Shown here in pieces: positions 37,908-46,900 of a DNA stretch of 64,000 bases. The stretch comes from Pseudodonghicola flavimaris (GTDB lineage Bacteria; Pseudomonadota; Alphaproteobacteria; Rhodobacterales; Rhodobacteraceae). Positions within the stretch are counted from its first letter, which is position 1, and the number at the start of each line of letters is the position of its first letter. A program made the position numbers and the translations under genes. The DNA lies in the NCBI RefSeq assembly GCF_030164425.1, contig NZ_JASNJD010000006.1:62001-126000 (forward strand). Reading direction: 5' to 3'. The notes below the pieces were generated by a model. It had not been told where the DNA came from, did no database searches, and was given only the letters and a program-made list of their open reading frames with translations.

Positions 37908-38495
37908 ATGCGACAGGCCCGGATCAGCCGCCAGACGGCGGAAACCGACATCACCGTCGACATCGATCTCGACGGCAGCGGGACCTACGACAACAAGACC
38001 GGCGTGGGCTTCTTCGACCACATGCTGGACCAGCTGTCGCGGCATTCGCTGATCGACATGACGGTGCGCGCCAAGGGCGATTACCACATCGACGATCACC
38101 ACACGGTCGAGGATGTGGGCATCGCGCTGGGTCAGGCGCTGGCACAGGCGCTTGACGACAAGAAGGGCATCCGCCGCTATGGCGAATGTCACCTGCCGAT
38201 GGACGATGCCCAGGTGCGCTGCGCGCTCGATCTCTCCGGTCGGCCGTTCCTGGTCTGGAACGTCACCCTGCCGACGCCGAAGATCGGCACCTTCGATACC
38301 GAGCTGGTGCGCGAATTCTTCCAGGCGCTCAGCACCCATGGCGGCATCACCCTGCATGTCGACCAGCTCCATGGCTTCAACAGCCACCATATCGCCGAGG
38401 CCGCCTTCAAGGCGGTGGCCCGCGCCCTGCGCATGGCGGTGGAGACCGACCCGCGCAAGGCCGATGCGATCCCCTCGACCAAAGGGGCGCTTTGA
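37908..38495 (+). CDS. hisB: Imidazoleglycerol-phosphate dehydratase HisB
   Basis: Sixth step of histidine synthesis, a Mn-dependent dehydration. The 195-aa monofunctional protein has the metal-binding repeats [13 protein letters not shown] and [13 protein letters not shown]-like [12 protein letters not shown], and [16 protein letters not shown] near residue 165. First of five histidine genes on the plus strand in this region. Confidence 0.97.
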   Translation: MRQARISRQTAETDITVDIDLDGSGTYDNKTGVGFFDHMLDQLSRHSLIDMTVRAKGDYHIDDHHTVEDVGIALGQALAQALDDKKGIRRYGECHLPMDDAQVRCALDLSGRPFLVWNVTLPTPKIGTFDTELVREFFQALSTHGGITLHVDQLHGFNSHHIAEAAFKAVARALRMAVETDPRKADAIPSTKGAL

Positions 38496-38652
38496 ACCAC
38501 CTCCTGGCCCCGTTCAGGCACCAGGGTGAACACAGGATCGCGTCCGCCCCGAGGGAGGCGCGATCCGGGACGCACAGCGCCCCGGAAGCCAGCTCTTAAC
38601 CAGCGCCTGGTCCCGCGTCCCGGGGATACGCGCATGATATTCGGAGGCCCAA

Positions 38653-39291
38653 ATGCTGACCGCCATCATCGACTACGAAAGCGGCAACCTCCATTCCGCC
38701 GAAAAGGCCTTTCAGCGCATGGCGCATGAGGTCGGCGGCGGCACCGTGGTTGTGACCGGCGACGCCGATGTCGTCGCCCGCGCCGATCGCGTCGTGCTGC
38801 CCGGCGACGGCGCCTTTCCGGCCTGCGCCTCTGCGCTGCGCGGCCAGTCCGGCCTGTTCGACGCACTGGTCGAGGCGGTGGAGGTCAAGGGCCGCCCCTT
38901 CCTCGGAATCTGCGTCGGCATGCAGCTGATGGCCAGCTGGGGCCGCGAATACGAGGATACCAAGGGGCTCGACTGGATCGGCGGCGAGGTGGTGAAGATC
39001 ACCCCCTCCGACCCAGCGCTGAAGGTGCCGCACATGGGCTGGAACGACCTGGTGATCGACCATCCCCACCCGGTGCTGGAAGGGATCAAGACCGGCGATC
39101 ACGCCTATTTCGTCCACTCCTACCACTTCCGCGTCGCGGATGCGGCGGATCGGATCGCCCATGTCGATTACGGCGGCGACGTCACCGCGATCGTCGGCCG
39201 GGGCACCATGCTGGGCATGCAGTTCCACCCGGAGAAAAGCCAGAAGACCGGCCTGACCCTGATCGGCAACTTCCTGCGCTGGAGACCCTGA
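38653..39291 (+). CDS. hisH: Imidazole glycerol phosphate synthase subunit HisH
   Basis: Glutaminase subunit that feeds ammonia to HisF. The 212-aa class I amidotransferase has the nucleophile cysteine in [10 protein letters not shown] (about residue 86), YFVHSYHF and the His-Glu pair in [12 protein letters not shown] near residue 195. It starts at the ATG 10 nt after GGAGG, 157 bp downstream of hisB. Confidence 0.97.
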   Translation: MLTAIIDYESGNLHSAEKAFQRMAHEVGGGTVVVTGDADVVARADRVVLPGDGAFPACASALRGQSGLFDALVEAVEVKGRPFLGICVGMQLMASWGREYEDTKGLDWIGGEVVKITPSDPALKVPHMGWNDLVIDHPHPVLEGIKTGDHAYFVHSYHFRVADAADRIAHVDYGGDVTAIVGRGTMLGMQFHPEKSQKTGLTLIGNFLRWRP

Positions 39292-39327
39292 GGCCGCGGG
39301 TCCGCCGCCCCTCGCGGCGTGACCGGC

Positions 39328-39720
39328 CTAGGGCAACCGCTGCCAGGTCTGTTTCGAACAAATCAGCCCTCCGGCGATACAGCCCTTCAGCGCCAGGCTG
39401 TCGCCGGACAGCTCCATTTTGCCGATGTAGATCTTGTCGTTCGACGGGCGCCAGACACGACCTTCGTAAGACCCGTCGCCCTGCGGCATCATGTCGATCA
39501 CCAATGTCTTGCCGATATTGGGCGAGGCATATTCGCCGCCGGCGTTGAAAGTGCGTTCGATCACGCCGCAGACGGCGGCGCCGCAGGGGCCGAGCCGCAC
39601 ATGGGCATAGGCGCCGTCATCCGGCTGGGTCTTCCACATCCCCTCTGCCGGATCGGCCGCAGCCCCGCTCGCCAGCCCCAGCGCCAGCGCTGCCAGCGCT
39701 GCTGAAATCCTGTATCTCAT
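39328..39720 (-). CDS. DUF2147 secreted protein
   Basis: A 130-aa protein with a signal peptide ([20 protein letters not shown], cleavage before DPAEGMW) and the DUF2147 beta-sheet domain: [22 protein letters not shown] and [19 protein letters not shown]. Exported protein of unknown function. The 37 codons of open frame upstream lie in the hisA leader and are not used. It interrupts the his genes on the opposite strand. Confidence 0.85.
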   Translation of the reverse strand: MRYRISAALAALALGLASGAAADPAEGMWKTQPDDGAYAHVRLGPCGAAVCGVIERTFNAGGEYASPNIGKTLVIDMMPQGDGSYEGRVWRPSNDKIYIGKMELSGDSLALKGCIAGGLICSKQTWQRLP

Positions 39721-39854
39721 CGCGAATCCTCCCGCTTGCCGCCCCGAGACTGACGCGCCCGCCCCCGGACCGGCAAGCCCGGATCCGGGTTTCGTTGCAT
39801 TTCCCCCGAACCCGGTGCAAAAGGCCGCCAACAGCGCAACGAAAGGGCCCGCAG

Positions 39855-40577
39855 ATGATCCTCTACCCCGCTATCGACCTCAAGGACGGTCAGGCCGTGC
39901 GCCTGCTGCGCGGCGAGATGGAGAAGGCCACCGTCTTCAACGACGATCCCGCCGCCCAGGCCCGCGCCTTCGTCGCCGCCGGCTGCGACTGGCTGCATCT
40001 GGTCGATCTGAACGGCGCCTTTGCCGGTCAGCCGGTCAATGCCGCCGCAGTGGAGGCCATTCTGGAAGCCTGCGACGTCCCCGCCCAGCTCGGCGGCGGC
40101 ATCCGCGACATGAAGACGATCGAGACCTGGCTCGACAAGGGGCTGGCCCGCGTCATCCTCGGCACAGTGGCGGTGGAAAACCCCGATCTGGTGCGCGAGG
40201 CCGCCCGCGCCTTCCCCGGACAGGTCGCTGTCGGCATCGACGCCCGCGGCGGCAAGGTCGCCACCAAGGGCTGGGCCGAGGAAACCGACGTCGACGCCAC
40301 CGATCTGGCGCGCTCCTTCGAGGACGCCGGGGTCGCCGCCATCATCTATACCGACATCAACCGCGACGGCGCCATGCAGGGCCCGAATGTCGAGGCGACG
40401 GCGGCGCTCGCCCGGGCGGTGTCGATCCCGGTGATCGCCTCCGGCGGCGTCAGCTCGATCGACGACCTGATCGCGCTGCGCGACTGCGGCGCCCCGCTCA
40501 ACGGTGCCATCTCCGGCCGCGCCCTCTATGACGGTGCCATCGACCTGCAACAGGCGCTGGCCACCCTGCGGGGCTGA
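39855..40577 (+). CDS. hisA: Phosphoribosylformimino-AICAR ribotide isomerase HisA
   Basis: TIM-barrel isomerase of histidine synthesis. The 240-aa protein begins [17 protein letters not shown] with the first catalytic aspartate, and has the second in [15 protein letters not shown] near residue 160 and [14 protein letters not shown]. The start is the ATG of MILYPA; the frame upstream is shadow. Confidence 0.97.
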   Translation: MILYPAIDLKDGQAVRLLRGEMEKATVFNDDPAAQARAFVAAGCDWLHLVDLNGAFAGQPVNAAAVEAILEACDVPAQLGGGIRDMKTIETWLDKGLARVILGTVAVENPDLVREAARAFPGQVAVGIDARGGKVATKGWAEETDVDATDLARSFEDAGVAAIIYTDINRDGAMQGPNVEATAALARAVSIPVIASGGVSSIDDLIALRDCGAPLNGAISGRALYDGAIDLQQALATLRG

Positions 40578-40653
40578 GACAGTCGGTCACATGCCACGGC
40601 CCGGGCCGGCGTGGTTCTCTTCCCTCGCGTCATCCAGCCGGAGGAGAGCCACG

Positions 40654-41097
40654 ATGCCCGCCCAGACCGTCCCGCTGCCCCGCCACGCCCGCATCTGGGC
40701 CCGCGTCCGCCCCGGCGATTTCCTCGACACCTACAGCGTTGCCACCCCGCTCAGCGCGCGGCAGGCGCTGGAACTGGCCCTGCGCTCGCCCGGCTGGGCC
40801 AGGGCGCTCTTGCGCCTGCGCGATACGCTGGTCGCGCCGCTGGGCCTGAGGACCGCCGCCAGCGACGAGCACGCCGGCTTTCCGGTGGAATACGAGGATG
40901 AGGACGAAATCATCGTCGGCATGGACGACCGGCATCTCGACTTCCGCATCACCGTGCTGAAGGCCGGCGGCCTCGTCCATCTCTCCACCTGGGTGCATCG
41001 CAACAACGCGCTGGGTCACTTCTATCTGGCGCTGATCAAACCCTTCCACGTGCTGATCCTGAAATCCGCGCTGCGCCGCATCGCCGCGCAGGGTTGA
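40654..41097 (+). CDS. DUF2867 family protein
   Basis: A 147-aa protein of the DUF2867 type: AWARVRPGDFLDTYSV near the start, then DEIIVGMDDRHLDFRI and LVHLSTWVHRNNALGHFYL, ending with a helix. Function unknown, probably a ligand-binding beta fold. The start is the ATG 6 nt after GGAGGAGA. It sits between hisA and hisF and may share their transcript. Confidence 0.78.
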   Translation: MPAQTVPLPRHARIWARVRPGDFLDTYSVATPLSARQALELALRSPGWARALLRLRDTLVAPLGLRTAASDEHAGFPVEYEDEDEIIVGMDDRHLDFRITVLKAGGLVHLSTWVHRNNALGHFYLALIKPFHVLILKSALRRIAAQG

Positions 41098-41124
41098 GCG
41101 GCTCCCGCCAAAGCAGATCGCCCC

Positions 41125-41212
41125 GGTCTTTTTCTGGCCGCAAATTTCCCCGCGGGAGGCCGCGCGCCGGGGGCGCGACATCCCCGCCGGGGGTCCCGCC
41201 CCCGGCGCCGGC
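41125..41212 (+). repeat. Dispersed intergenic repeat, copy c
   Basis: GGTCTTTTTCTGGCCGCAAA and TTTCCCCGCGGGAGG, followed by long GC-rich inverted arms (CGCCGGGGGCG, CCCGCCCCCGGCG). Core shared with copies a, b and d in the same orientation. It lies in the 186-bp gap between the DUF2867 gene and hisF. Confidence 0.55.
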
Positions 41213-41283
41213 CTCCGGGCCGCCCATCCCCCCTTTCCCCTCTGCATCCCCGACGCTATGAAAGCGGCAAAGGAGAGCGGCCC

Positions 41284-42087
41284 ATGCTGAAAACCCGCAT
41301 CATCCCCTGCCTCGACGTTGCCGACGGCCGCGTGGTCAAGGGCGTCAATTTCGTCGATCTGGTTGACGCCGGCGACCCGGTCGAGGCCGCCAAGGCCTAT
41401 GATGCCGCCGGCGCCGACGAGCTCTGCTTTCTCGACATCCACGCCACCCATGAGAACCGCGGCACGATGTACGATCTGGTGCGGCGCACGGCGGAGCAAT
41501 GCTATATCCCGCTGACCGTGGGCGGCGGGGTCCGCACCCGCGACGATGTCCGTTCCCTGCTGCTGGCCGGTGCCGACAAGGTCAGCTTCAACTCCGCCGC
41601 CGTCGCCAATCCGGATGTGGTGGCCGAAGCCTCTGATCATTTCGGCAGCCAGTGCATCGTCGTCGCCATCGACGCCAAGACCATCGAAACGGATGACAAC
41701 GGCGTCGGCACCCGCTGGGGGATCTTCACCCATGGCGGGCGCAAACCCGCGCTCGATACCAATGGCAATCCGATCGACGCGGTGGACTTCGCCCGCAAGG
41801 TGGTGGCGAAGGGCGCCGGGGAAATCCTGCTCACCTCGATGGACCGCGACGGCACCCGCGCCGGCTTCAACCTGCCCCTCACCCGCGCCATTGCCGATGC
41901 CGTCGATGTGCCGGTGATCGCCAGCGGCGGAGTCGGCACGCTGCAGCACCTGGTCGACGGCGTCACCGAGGGGCATGCCAGCGCAGTGCTGGCGGCCTCG
42001 ATCTTTCACTTCGGGGATTACACCATCCGCGAGGCCAAGGAATACATGGCCGCCGCCGGTCTCCCCATGCGGATGGAGTTCGCCTGA
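41284..42087 (+). CDS. hisF: Imidazole glycerol phosphate synthase subunit HisF
   Basis: Cyclase subunit forming IGP and AICAR. The 267-aa TIM-barrel protein begins [20 protein letters not shown] with Asp11, and has the second catalytic Asp in [14 protein letters not shown] near residue 185 and [13 protein letters not shown]. Its stop overlaps the hisE start (TGATG). Confidence 0.97.
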   Translation: MLKTRIIPCLDVADGRVVKGVNFVDLVDAGDPVEAAKAYDAAGADELCFLDIHATHENRGTMYDLVRRTAEQCYIPLTVGGGVRTRDDVRSLLLAGADKVSFNSAAVANPDVVAEASDHFGSQCIVVAIDAKTIETDDNGVGTRWGIFTHGGRKPALDTNGNPIDAVDFARKVVAKGAGEILLTSMDRDGTRAGFNLPLTRAIADAVDVPVIASGGVGTLQHLVDGVTEGHASAVLAASIFHFGDYTIREAKEYMAAAGLPMRMEFA

Positions 42088-42401
42088 TGCATATCCTCGA
42101 TCACCTGGCCCAGACCATTGCCGAGCGCGCCTCGGCCGACCCCGAGTCGAGCTGGACTGCCAAGCTCTTGTCCAAGGGACCGGAGAAATGCGCCGAGAAA
42201 TTCGGCGAAGAAGCGGTGGAAGCGATCATCGAGGCGGTGAAGGGCGACCGGGAGCGGCTGACCTCCGAGGCTGCCGACACGCTCTATCACCTGCTGGTCA
42301 TGCTGCAGGCCCGCGACGTGCCGCTGCAGGCCGTGCTTGATGAGCTGGCCCGCCGTCAGGGCATCAGCGGCATCGCCGAAAAGGCCGCCCGCAAGGGCTG
42401 A
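42087..42401 (+). CDS. hisE: Phosphoribosyl-ATP pyrophosphatase HisE
   Basis: Second step of histidine synthesis, hydrolysing PR-ATP to PR-AMP. The 104-aa all-helical MazG-like protein has SWTAKLLSKGPEKCAEKFGE, EEAVEAIIEAVKGD and SEAADTLYHLLVML, which carry the Glu/Asp metal ligands. Coupled to hisF by a one-base overlap. Confidence 0.96.
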   Translation: MHILDHLAQTIAERASADPESSWTAKLLSKGPEKCAEKFGEEAVEAIIEAVKGDRERLTSEAADTLYHLLVMLQARDVPLQAVLDELARRQGISGIAEKAARKG

Positions 42402-42442
42402 GGCCCCGGCGGCGCCTGTCACGCGGGACGCCCCCGCCCTGT

Positions 42443-43591
42443 TCAGCCGTCCAGCCGGGCGCGATGGTGCTCGGCCAGGTGCCGGCGGTCATCGAGGCTG
42501 GAGAAGATCACCGCCACCAGGATCCCCAGGCTCGCCCCCAGCAGGGTGTCTATCACCCTCTCCGGCGCCATTGCCGGACCGGCGGTGGCCGGGGCCGCGA
42601 GATGGCTCATCAACAGCGCCATCGGCGTCACCAGCACCTGACCGAAGGCATAGTTGGTGCCGATGATCAGCTCGGTGGTGAACTGCAGAATCGCAAGTGC
42701 CACCGCCACAGTCAGAAAACCCGGGTCCTGGATCAGAATCGCCCAGGCGATCAGCGCGCCGACCACCGTCCCCGCCATCCGCTGCAGGGCGCGGTTCATG
42801 CTCACATGCAGGTGCCCGCCCTGCATCACCGCGAGCGCCCCCATCGCCGCCCAGGCCGGATAGTGCCCACCGAGCGCATGGCTGATCGCCGCCGCCAGCC
42901 CGGCGCCGATGACGATCCGTCCCGACGCGAACAGCCGGTGCCCCAGCGGGCGGGCGGCATCGTCCGGCGCACGCTGGGCCGCCGCGGCCGGCTGGCGCAG
43001 CGTTTCCATCCCCCAGCAGATCGCGCAAGCCAGCGCCGCCACCCCCGCCGTGGCCAGCGTCCGGCCCAACACCACGGTGAAGCTATCGACATGTCCCATC
43101 GCAGCGCCGGCGGCAAAGACGAAGATCAGCGCCCCCGGCGGGCCGAAGCCGGCACTGACGGTGAGAAAGAAGAACCCGCCGCAGGCCAGCGCCAGCAGGC
43201 CCAGCTGCAGCGCCGTCGGGGCGCCCAGCCAGACAGCCAGCGACATGGCGAACACCGCGAAGCTCTGTGACAGCGCAGCCATGAGCAGGATCCGGCTGCG
43301 CCCGCGCTCCGGCGCGAACCGACCGAACAGCGCCACCATCGCCCCGAGCGAGGCAAAGCCGGTCAGCTGCGGCCAGGGCGAGAAATGGAACAGCGGCAGC
43401 GCGATCACCATCGCCAGCGCCGCCTGCAGCCCGGCCAGCGCCGCATTGCGCAGCGAAGGTTGCCGCGCCAGCGTCACCGCGTCGAGCAACTGGCGCCGGT
43501 GCAGCAGTTGCCGCAGGCTGTCCGCCCGCCTTGGGGATCCTTCGGCGCTCCCCGCCCCGGGCCGGTTTCTCGTGGAATCACGCCCGCGCAT
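42443..43591 (-). CDS. FUSC-family inner-membrane exporter
   Basis: A 382-aa protein with two sets of about five hydrophobic helices separated by a short cytoplasmic loop (REAA/QRAPDDAARPLGHRL), typical of FUSC/aromatic-acid-exporter proteins. The C-terminal half carries GHYPAWAAMGALAVMQGG and ALQRMAGTVVGALIAW. The substrate is unknown. It overlaps the MarR gene upstream by 14 nt, so regulator and exporter are one operon controlled from the palindrome at 44091-44110. Confidence 0.82.
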   Translation of the reverse strand: MRGRDSTRNRPGAGSAEGSPRRADSLRQLLHRRQLLDAVTLARQPSLRNAALAGLQAALAMVIALPLFHFSPWPQLTGFASLGAMVALFGRFAPERGRSRILLMAALSQSFAVFAMSLAVWLGAPTALQLGLLALACGGFFFLTVSAGFGPPGALIFVFAAGAAMGHVDSFTVVLGRTLATAGVAALACAICWGMETLRQPAAAAQRAPDDAARPLGHRLFASGRIVIGAGLAAAISHALGGHYPAWAAMGALAVMQGGHLHVSMNRALQRMAGTVVGALIAWAILIQDPGFLTVAVALAILQFTTELIIGTNYAFGQVLVTPMALLMSHLAAPATAGPAMAPERVIDTLLGASLGILVAVIFSSLDDRRHLAEHHRARLDG

Positions 43592-44060
43592 CGCTCCCGC
43601 CCTCCTCCGGCCGCGCTTGCAGCTGTTTCAGGCGGCGCTCGATCCGCGTGAAGGTTTCCAGCGTCGCGGCGATTTCGCTGTCGGACAGGTCCATCAGCAT
43701 CTCCTTCTCCGCGGCATAGAGCATGGCGCGGATCTCGCTCACCCGTCGGTCGCCCTCTGCGGTGAGAAAGATCAGCCTGGCCCGCCCGTCCGTGGCATCG
43801 GGGCGGCGTTCGACCAGCCCCTGCCGCGACAGGATGTCGATCACCCGCACCAGGCTCGATCCCTCGACGCCCACCAGCCCGGCCAGATCCTTCTGCGTCA
43901 GCCCGCCGCCGGTCTCCTTCAGATGGATCAGTGGCACCCAGGTGGCATCGGTCAGCCCGGCCTCGGTCAGATGGATGTCGAGCACCCGCCGCCAGAGACG
44001 CGACAACAGGGCAAAGCGGATACCGAAACGGGTGCGGGGGGAAGACATATCGGCGCTCAT
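43578..44060 (-). CDS. MarR-family regulator of the FUSC exporter
   Basis: A 160-aa winged-helix protein: TDATWVPLIHLKETGGGLTQ leading into KDLAGLVGVEGSSLVRVIDI and the wing ERRPDATDGRARLIFLT. The start at the ATG of MSADMSSP is chosen; an internal ATG (44048) is also possible. It most likely represses its own operon with the adjacent exporter gene, responding to an aromatic or phenolic ligand as MarR proteins usually do. Confidence 0.83.
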   Translation of the reverse strand: MSADMSSPRTRFGIRFALLSRLWRRVLDIHLTEAGLTDATWVPLIHLKETGGGLTQKDLAGLVGVEGSSLVRVIDILSRQGLVERRPDATDGRARLIFLTAEGDRRVSEIRAMLYAAEKEMLMDLSDSEIAATLETFTRIERRLKQLQARPEEGGSDARA

Positions 44061-44090
44061 TGGCAGGAGACTCCTCGCCCGGGTAATATC

Positions 44091-44110
44091 ATTTGATTTG
44101 CAATTCAAAT
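44091..44110. promoter_or_regulatory. Palindromic operator upstream of the MarR/FUSC operon
   Basis: ATTTGATTTGCAATTCAAAT is a 20-bp palindrome with 18 of 20 positions symmetric, centred about 40 bp upstream of the MarR ATG. Size and symmetry fit a MarR dimer site. It is notably A+T-rich for this genome. Confidence 0.65.
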
Positions 44111-44153
44111 TAAAAACTCAAAGCGAGGCGCATAGCCGCCCTGCGCCCGCGCC

Positions 44154-44576
44154 TCAGCTCATCAACCGGTCGTATTCGATTTTCGGGCAGCGGTTCTGGA
44201 TCACCAGAACGCCCCGTTCCTCGGCCTGGGCCGCGGCGGCGGCATTCTCCACGCCCAGCTGCATCCACACCGTCTGCAGACCCGGAAAGGCCGCAAGCGC
44301 TGCCGTCACGATCGGCCCGACCGCCTCGGAGCGGCGAAAGATATCGACCATATCCACCGGCTCATCGATCTCCGCCAGCGACGCGGCGACGGTCTGCCCC
44401 CAGAGCTCCTGACCCGCCAGCCCGGGATTGACCGGGATCACCCGATAGCCCCGCGCCGCCAGGAACTGGCCGACCCGGAAGCTCGGCCGCTCCGGATTGG
44501 CGGAAGCCCCGACCAGCGCGATGGTCCGGGTCCGGGTCAGGATGTCTTTCAGCAGGTCGTCGGAATACTCGGGCAT
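44154..44576 (-). CDS. CoA-binding domain protein (YccU-like)
   Basis: A 140-aa single CoA-binding Rossmann domain: TIALVGASANPERPSFRVGQ near residue 18, VIPVNPGLAGQELWG and FPGLQTVWMQLGVENAAAAA. Such stand-alone proteins are widespread, and their role is unknown. The start ATG lies 30 bp after the terminator that ends the upstream YHS gene transcript. Confidence 0.88.
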   Translation of the reverse strand: MPEYSDDLLKDILTRTRTIALVGASANPERPSFRVGQFLAARGYRVIPVNPGLAGQELWGQTVAASLAEIDEPVDMVDIFRRSEAVGPIVTAALAAFPGLQTVWMQLGVENAAAAAQAEERGVLVIQNRCPKIEYDRLMS

Positions 44577-44605
44577 GGCCTCACCTTAAGGGTCGCGCGG
44601 GACAG

Positions 44606-44638
44606 AAAAAAGCGCCCGAAGCTGAAAAGCTCCGGGCG
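44606..44638 (-). terminator. Intrinsic terminator of the YHS gene
   Basis: Minus strand: an 11-bp stem CGCCCGGAGCT with AGCTTCGGGCG (one G-U), TTTC loop, followed by a T6 run. It lies between the YHS gene and the CoA-binding gene and separates their transcripts. Confidence 0.85.
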
Positions 44639-44756
44639 ACAGGTGTGGAACGAGGGACAGTGAAATGACCCGCGGGAGTTCCGGTCCGCGGTCACTGTGT
44701 GATTTAAGCAGCAGATTTCGGAAAAAAAGACCCCCTCGCATTTTCGTGAAACACGA

Positions 44757-45209
44757 TCAGCGATGCAGGGCCTTGGGCCAATGCGCATTGGCCCGGGCCA
44801 CGAAGTCCGACGGCGCCAGCAGCCACAGGTCGCGCTGCGCCTTGGAGTGGATGAGATAGAGCTTGCCCTCCCGGATCGCCCAGGCCTGCGGATCGGTGGA
44901 GGAAGCCCGGCCAAAGGCCATGCCATGGGCGCAATAGCCGCCGTATTGCGGCGCGTAGGCGCGCGGGTTGGCCTCGAACAGCTCACGATGGAAGAGGTTG
45001 GCGAATTGCCAGACCACGCCGCGCCACATCACCGCGATATCCTGCCGCCCCCGCACCGCCGCCCCGTCGACGAAATAGGCCACCGTGTCATAACCCGACA
45101 GCGCCACGCCATCGCGGTTGAAGAACAGGCTGCGGTGATCGCCGGCCCGTGCCAGGCCGGTCAGCATCACGGCAAAGAAGCAGGAAGACAGGAACAGGCG
45201 AAGCATCAT
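44757..45209 (-). CDS. YHS-domain secreted protein
   Basis: A 150-aa protein with signal peptide (MMLRLFLSSCFFAVMLTGLA, cleavage after ARA) and a YHS domain: LSGYDTVAYFVDGAAV and QYGGYCAHGMAFG, with the single cysteine of the domain. Periplasmic, perhaps metal-binding; function unknown. The 118 bp between its stop and the terminator hold a second imperfect hairpin (about 44663-44698). Confidence 0.85.
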   Translation of the reverse strand: MMLRLFLSSCFFAVMLTGLARAGDHRSLFFNRDGVALSGYDTVAYFVDGAAVRGRQDIAVMWRGVVWQFANLFHRELFEANPRAYAPQYGGYCAHGMAFGRASSTDPQAWAIREGKLYLIHSKAQRDLWLLAPSDFVARANAHWPKALHR

Positions 45210-45350
45210 GACGGTCAGGCGGGCATCCGGATTGAAACGCGATATCCAAGATGTAGCGAGAATGCGCCGCCGGCACAGCCCTACAGCGGCGAAATGACGG
45301 GCTTGTGAAACTTCATGACAGCACCGGAGCCGGCGCTGCCATCGTGGCGG

Positions 45351-45629
45351 TCAGTCGAACACGTCCTCCACCAGGTCGAAGGCCTCTTCCAGCGCCCGGG
45401 CCCAGAGCCCCTTGCGCATCTTCGCCTTCTTCCGCTTTTTCGGCCTGGAGGATTTTTCCGGCCGGGGAGCCGCGGCTTTGGCTGCCGGGTCCTGCGGCAG
45501 CATCTTCATCCGGTGCAGCGGCGCGCCGCAGGCCGAACAGCTCAGCTCATGCCGGGTCTCACCGCTCAGCACCAGCGCGGCGCGGGTGCCGCAATAGCAG
45601 CAGGTCGCAATCTTGGTCGTCCTGGGAAT
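45351..45629 (-). CDS. Small zinc-ribbon protein
   Basis: A 92-aa basic protein with one zinc ribbon (CCYCGTRAALVLSGETRHEL then SCSACGAPLHRM), i.e. two CxxC knuckles, then a lysine/arginine-rich linker and an acidic end (ALEEAFDLVEDVFD). No ATG, GTG or TTG lies before the first knuckle. An ATT 5 nt after a very good GGGAGGAGG ribosome site (45627-45629) is the only start that keeps both knuckles; a GTG at 45572 would lose the first. Function unknown. Confidence 0.7.
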   Translation of the reverse strand: MPRTTKIATCCYCGTRAALVLSGETRHELSCSACGAPLHRMKMLPQDPAAKAAAPRPEKSSRPKKRKKAKMRKGLWARALEEAFDLVEDVFD

Positions 45630-45692
45630 GGTCGCCTCCTCCCGCGCAGGCCATGCCGGCAGGTCCGCTCCCTGCGCCGTTTGCTGTGCCCT

Positions 45693-46466
45693 TCAATGCG
45701 TCAGAGAGGCATATAGGGCGATCGCCGCGGCATTGGAGACATTGAGCGAGCCGAAACCGCCGGCTGCGTCGATTTTGACCAGCTTGTCGACGGTTTCCTT
45801 GGTCTTGGGCCGCAGCCCCGGCCCCTCCGCCCCCAGCACCAGCGCCACCGGCTGATCATAGCGGCCGGCCATCGCGGTTTCGATGGTCTCCTCCGCCTCG
45901 CCATCCAGGCCGAGGACGTAGAAGCCCATGCCCTGCAATTCTTCGATGGTCTCCGCCAGATTGCGCATCCTGAGATAGGGCTGGCGCTCCAGCGCGCCGC
46001 TCGCCGTCTTGGCCAGCGCCCCTGTTTCCGGGGCGGAGTGATGTCGGGTCCCGATCACCGCTGAGGCACCCAGCACCTCGGCGCTGCGCAGAATTGCCCC
46101 CACGTTATGCGGGTCCGTCACCCGGTCGAGCAGAATCACCCGCGGCACGTCGCGGCCGATACAGGCCTCCGCCAGGCTGCCCCAGGCCAGCGGCTTGACC
46201 TCCAGCGCCGCCCCTTGATGCACCGAGCCGGGATCGATCGGTGCGTTGAACTTGCGCGGATCGACCACCTCCGGCTCCAGCCCCGCCTCGGCGATGGCAT
46301 CGGCCAGCTTGGCCTGGGCATTCAGCGTCACCATCAGCCGCAGTTTTTCGCGCCGTGGGTTGAGCAGCGCATCGCGCACCGCATGCAGCCCGAACAGCCA
46401 CACAGTTTCGGCGGCGGCGGCCTTGCGCGACTGCTCTTTCTCGATGACCCACTTCGGCTTTTTCAT
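45693..46466 (-). CDS. rlmB: 23S rRNA (guanosine-2'-O-)-methyltransferase RlmB
   Basis: SPOUT-class methyltransferase (TrmH family) modifying G2251 in 23S rRNA. The 257-aa protein starts at MKKPKWVIEKEQS, has an N-terminal substrate-binding domain (VWLFGLHAVRDALLNPRR) and the knot motifs LLDRVTDPHNVGAILRSAE, VLGAEGPGLR and SLNVSNAAAIALY. A general TrmH paralogue cannot be excluded, but the architecture is RlmB-like. Confidence 0.88.
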   Translation of the reverse strand: MKKPKWVIEKEQSRKAAAAETVWLFGLHAVRDALLNPRREKLRLMVTLNAQAKLADAIAEAGLEPEVVDPRKFNAPIDPGSVHQGAALEVKPLAWGSLAEACIGRDVPRVILLDRVTDPHNVGAILRSAEVLGASAVIGTRHHSAPETGALAKTASGALERQPYLRMRNLAETIEELQGMGFYVLGLDGEAEETIETAMAGRYDQPVALVLGAEGPGLRPKTKETVDKLVKIDAAGGFGSLNVSNAAAIALYASLTH

Positions 46467-46579
46467 GGTCTTCCCCGGCTCTCTCCGCAAAGGCTGAATA
46501 AATGCGGTTTTTCCTGTTGACGCCCTTCGGCCACGCTAGTAATCACGCCGGCACAGCGGGCGCAACAGCGCACGTGGAT

Positions 46580-46663
46580 GGGCGACAGGCCGCAAGGTGT
46601 GGCAGGGGACTGTAACTCCCTCGCGGAGACGCACGCTTGGTTCGATTCCAAGGTCGCCCACCA
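46580..46663 (+). tRNA. tRNA-Tyr (GTA)
   Basis: Folds into a class II tRNA: acceptor stem GGGCGAC with GTCGCCC, anticodon loop CTGTAAC giving anticodon GTA, a long variable arm, T arm CTTGG-TTCGATT-CCAAG, and an encoded CCA end (46661-46663). Tyr tRNAs of this class end with an A discriminator, as here. Confidence 0.93.
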
Positions 46664-46900
46664 TCCACCCCGCTGAAATTCCCTCAAAGCGCCTCAAAAA
46701 TCGGATCAGCTTCGGCGGATATCTCCAGGTCCCGCAAGGGGCTTTCCGTTTCGGCCCCGACTTTCGCCGCTCTGGCGGAGCGGCACGCGCCTTTCCCGCC
46801 CGTCGTGCGCCGGATCGGCCATGCGCCCCGATCGCGCGCCTCGACAGGTTGAGCGGCGAGACGGGATCACCGGCGCAGGCGCCGCGGCGTCCCCCGCGCC

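Noticed and set aside
37769-37963. 65-codon N-terminal extension of the DUF2157 protein
   Set aside because: It has no membrane or domain features, and the DUF2157 region starts at [10 protein letters not shown]. The extension would overlap the hisB start.
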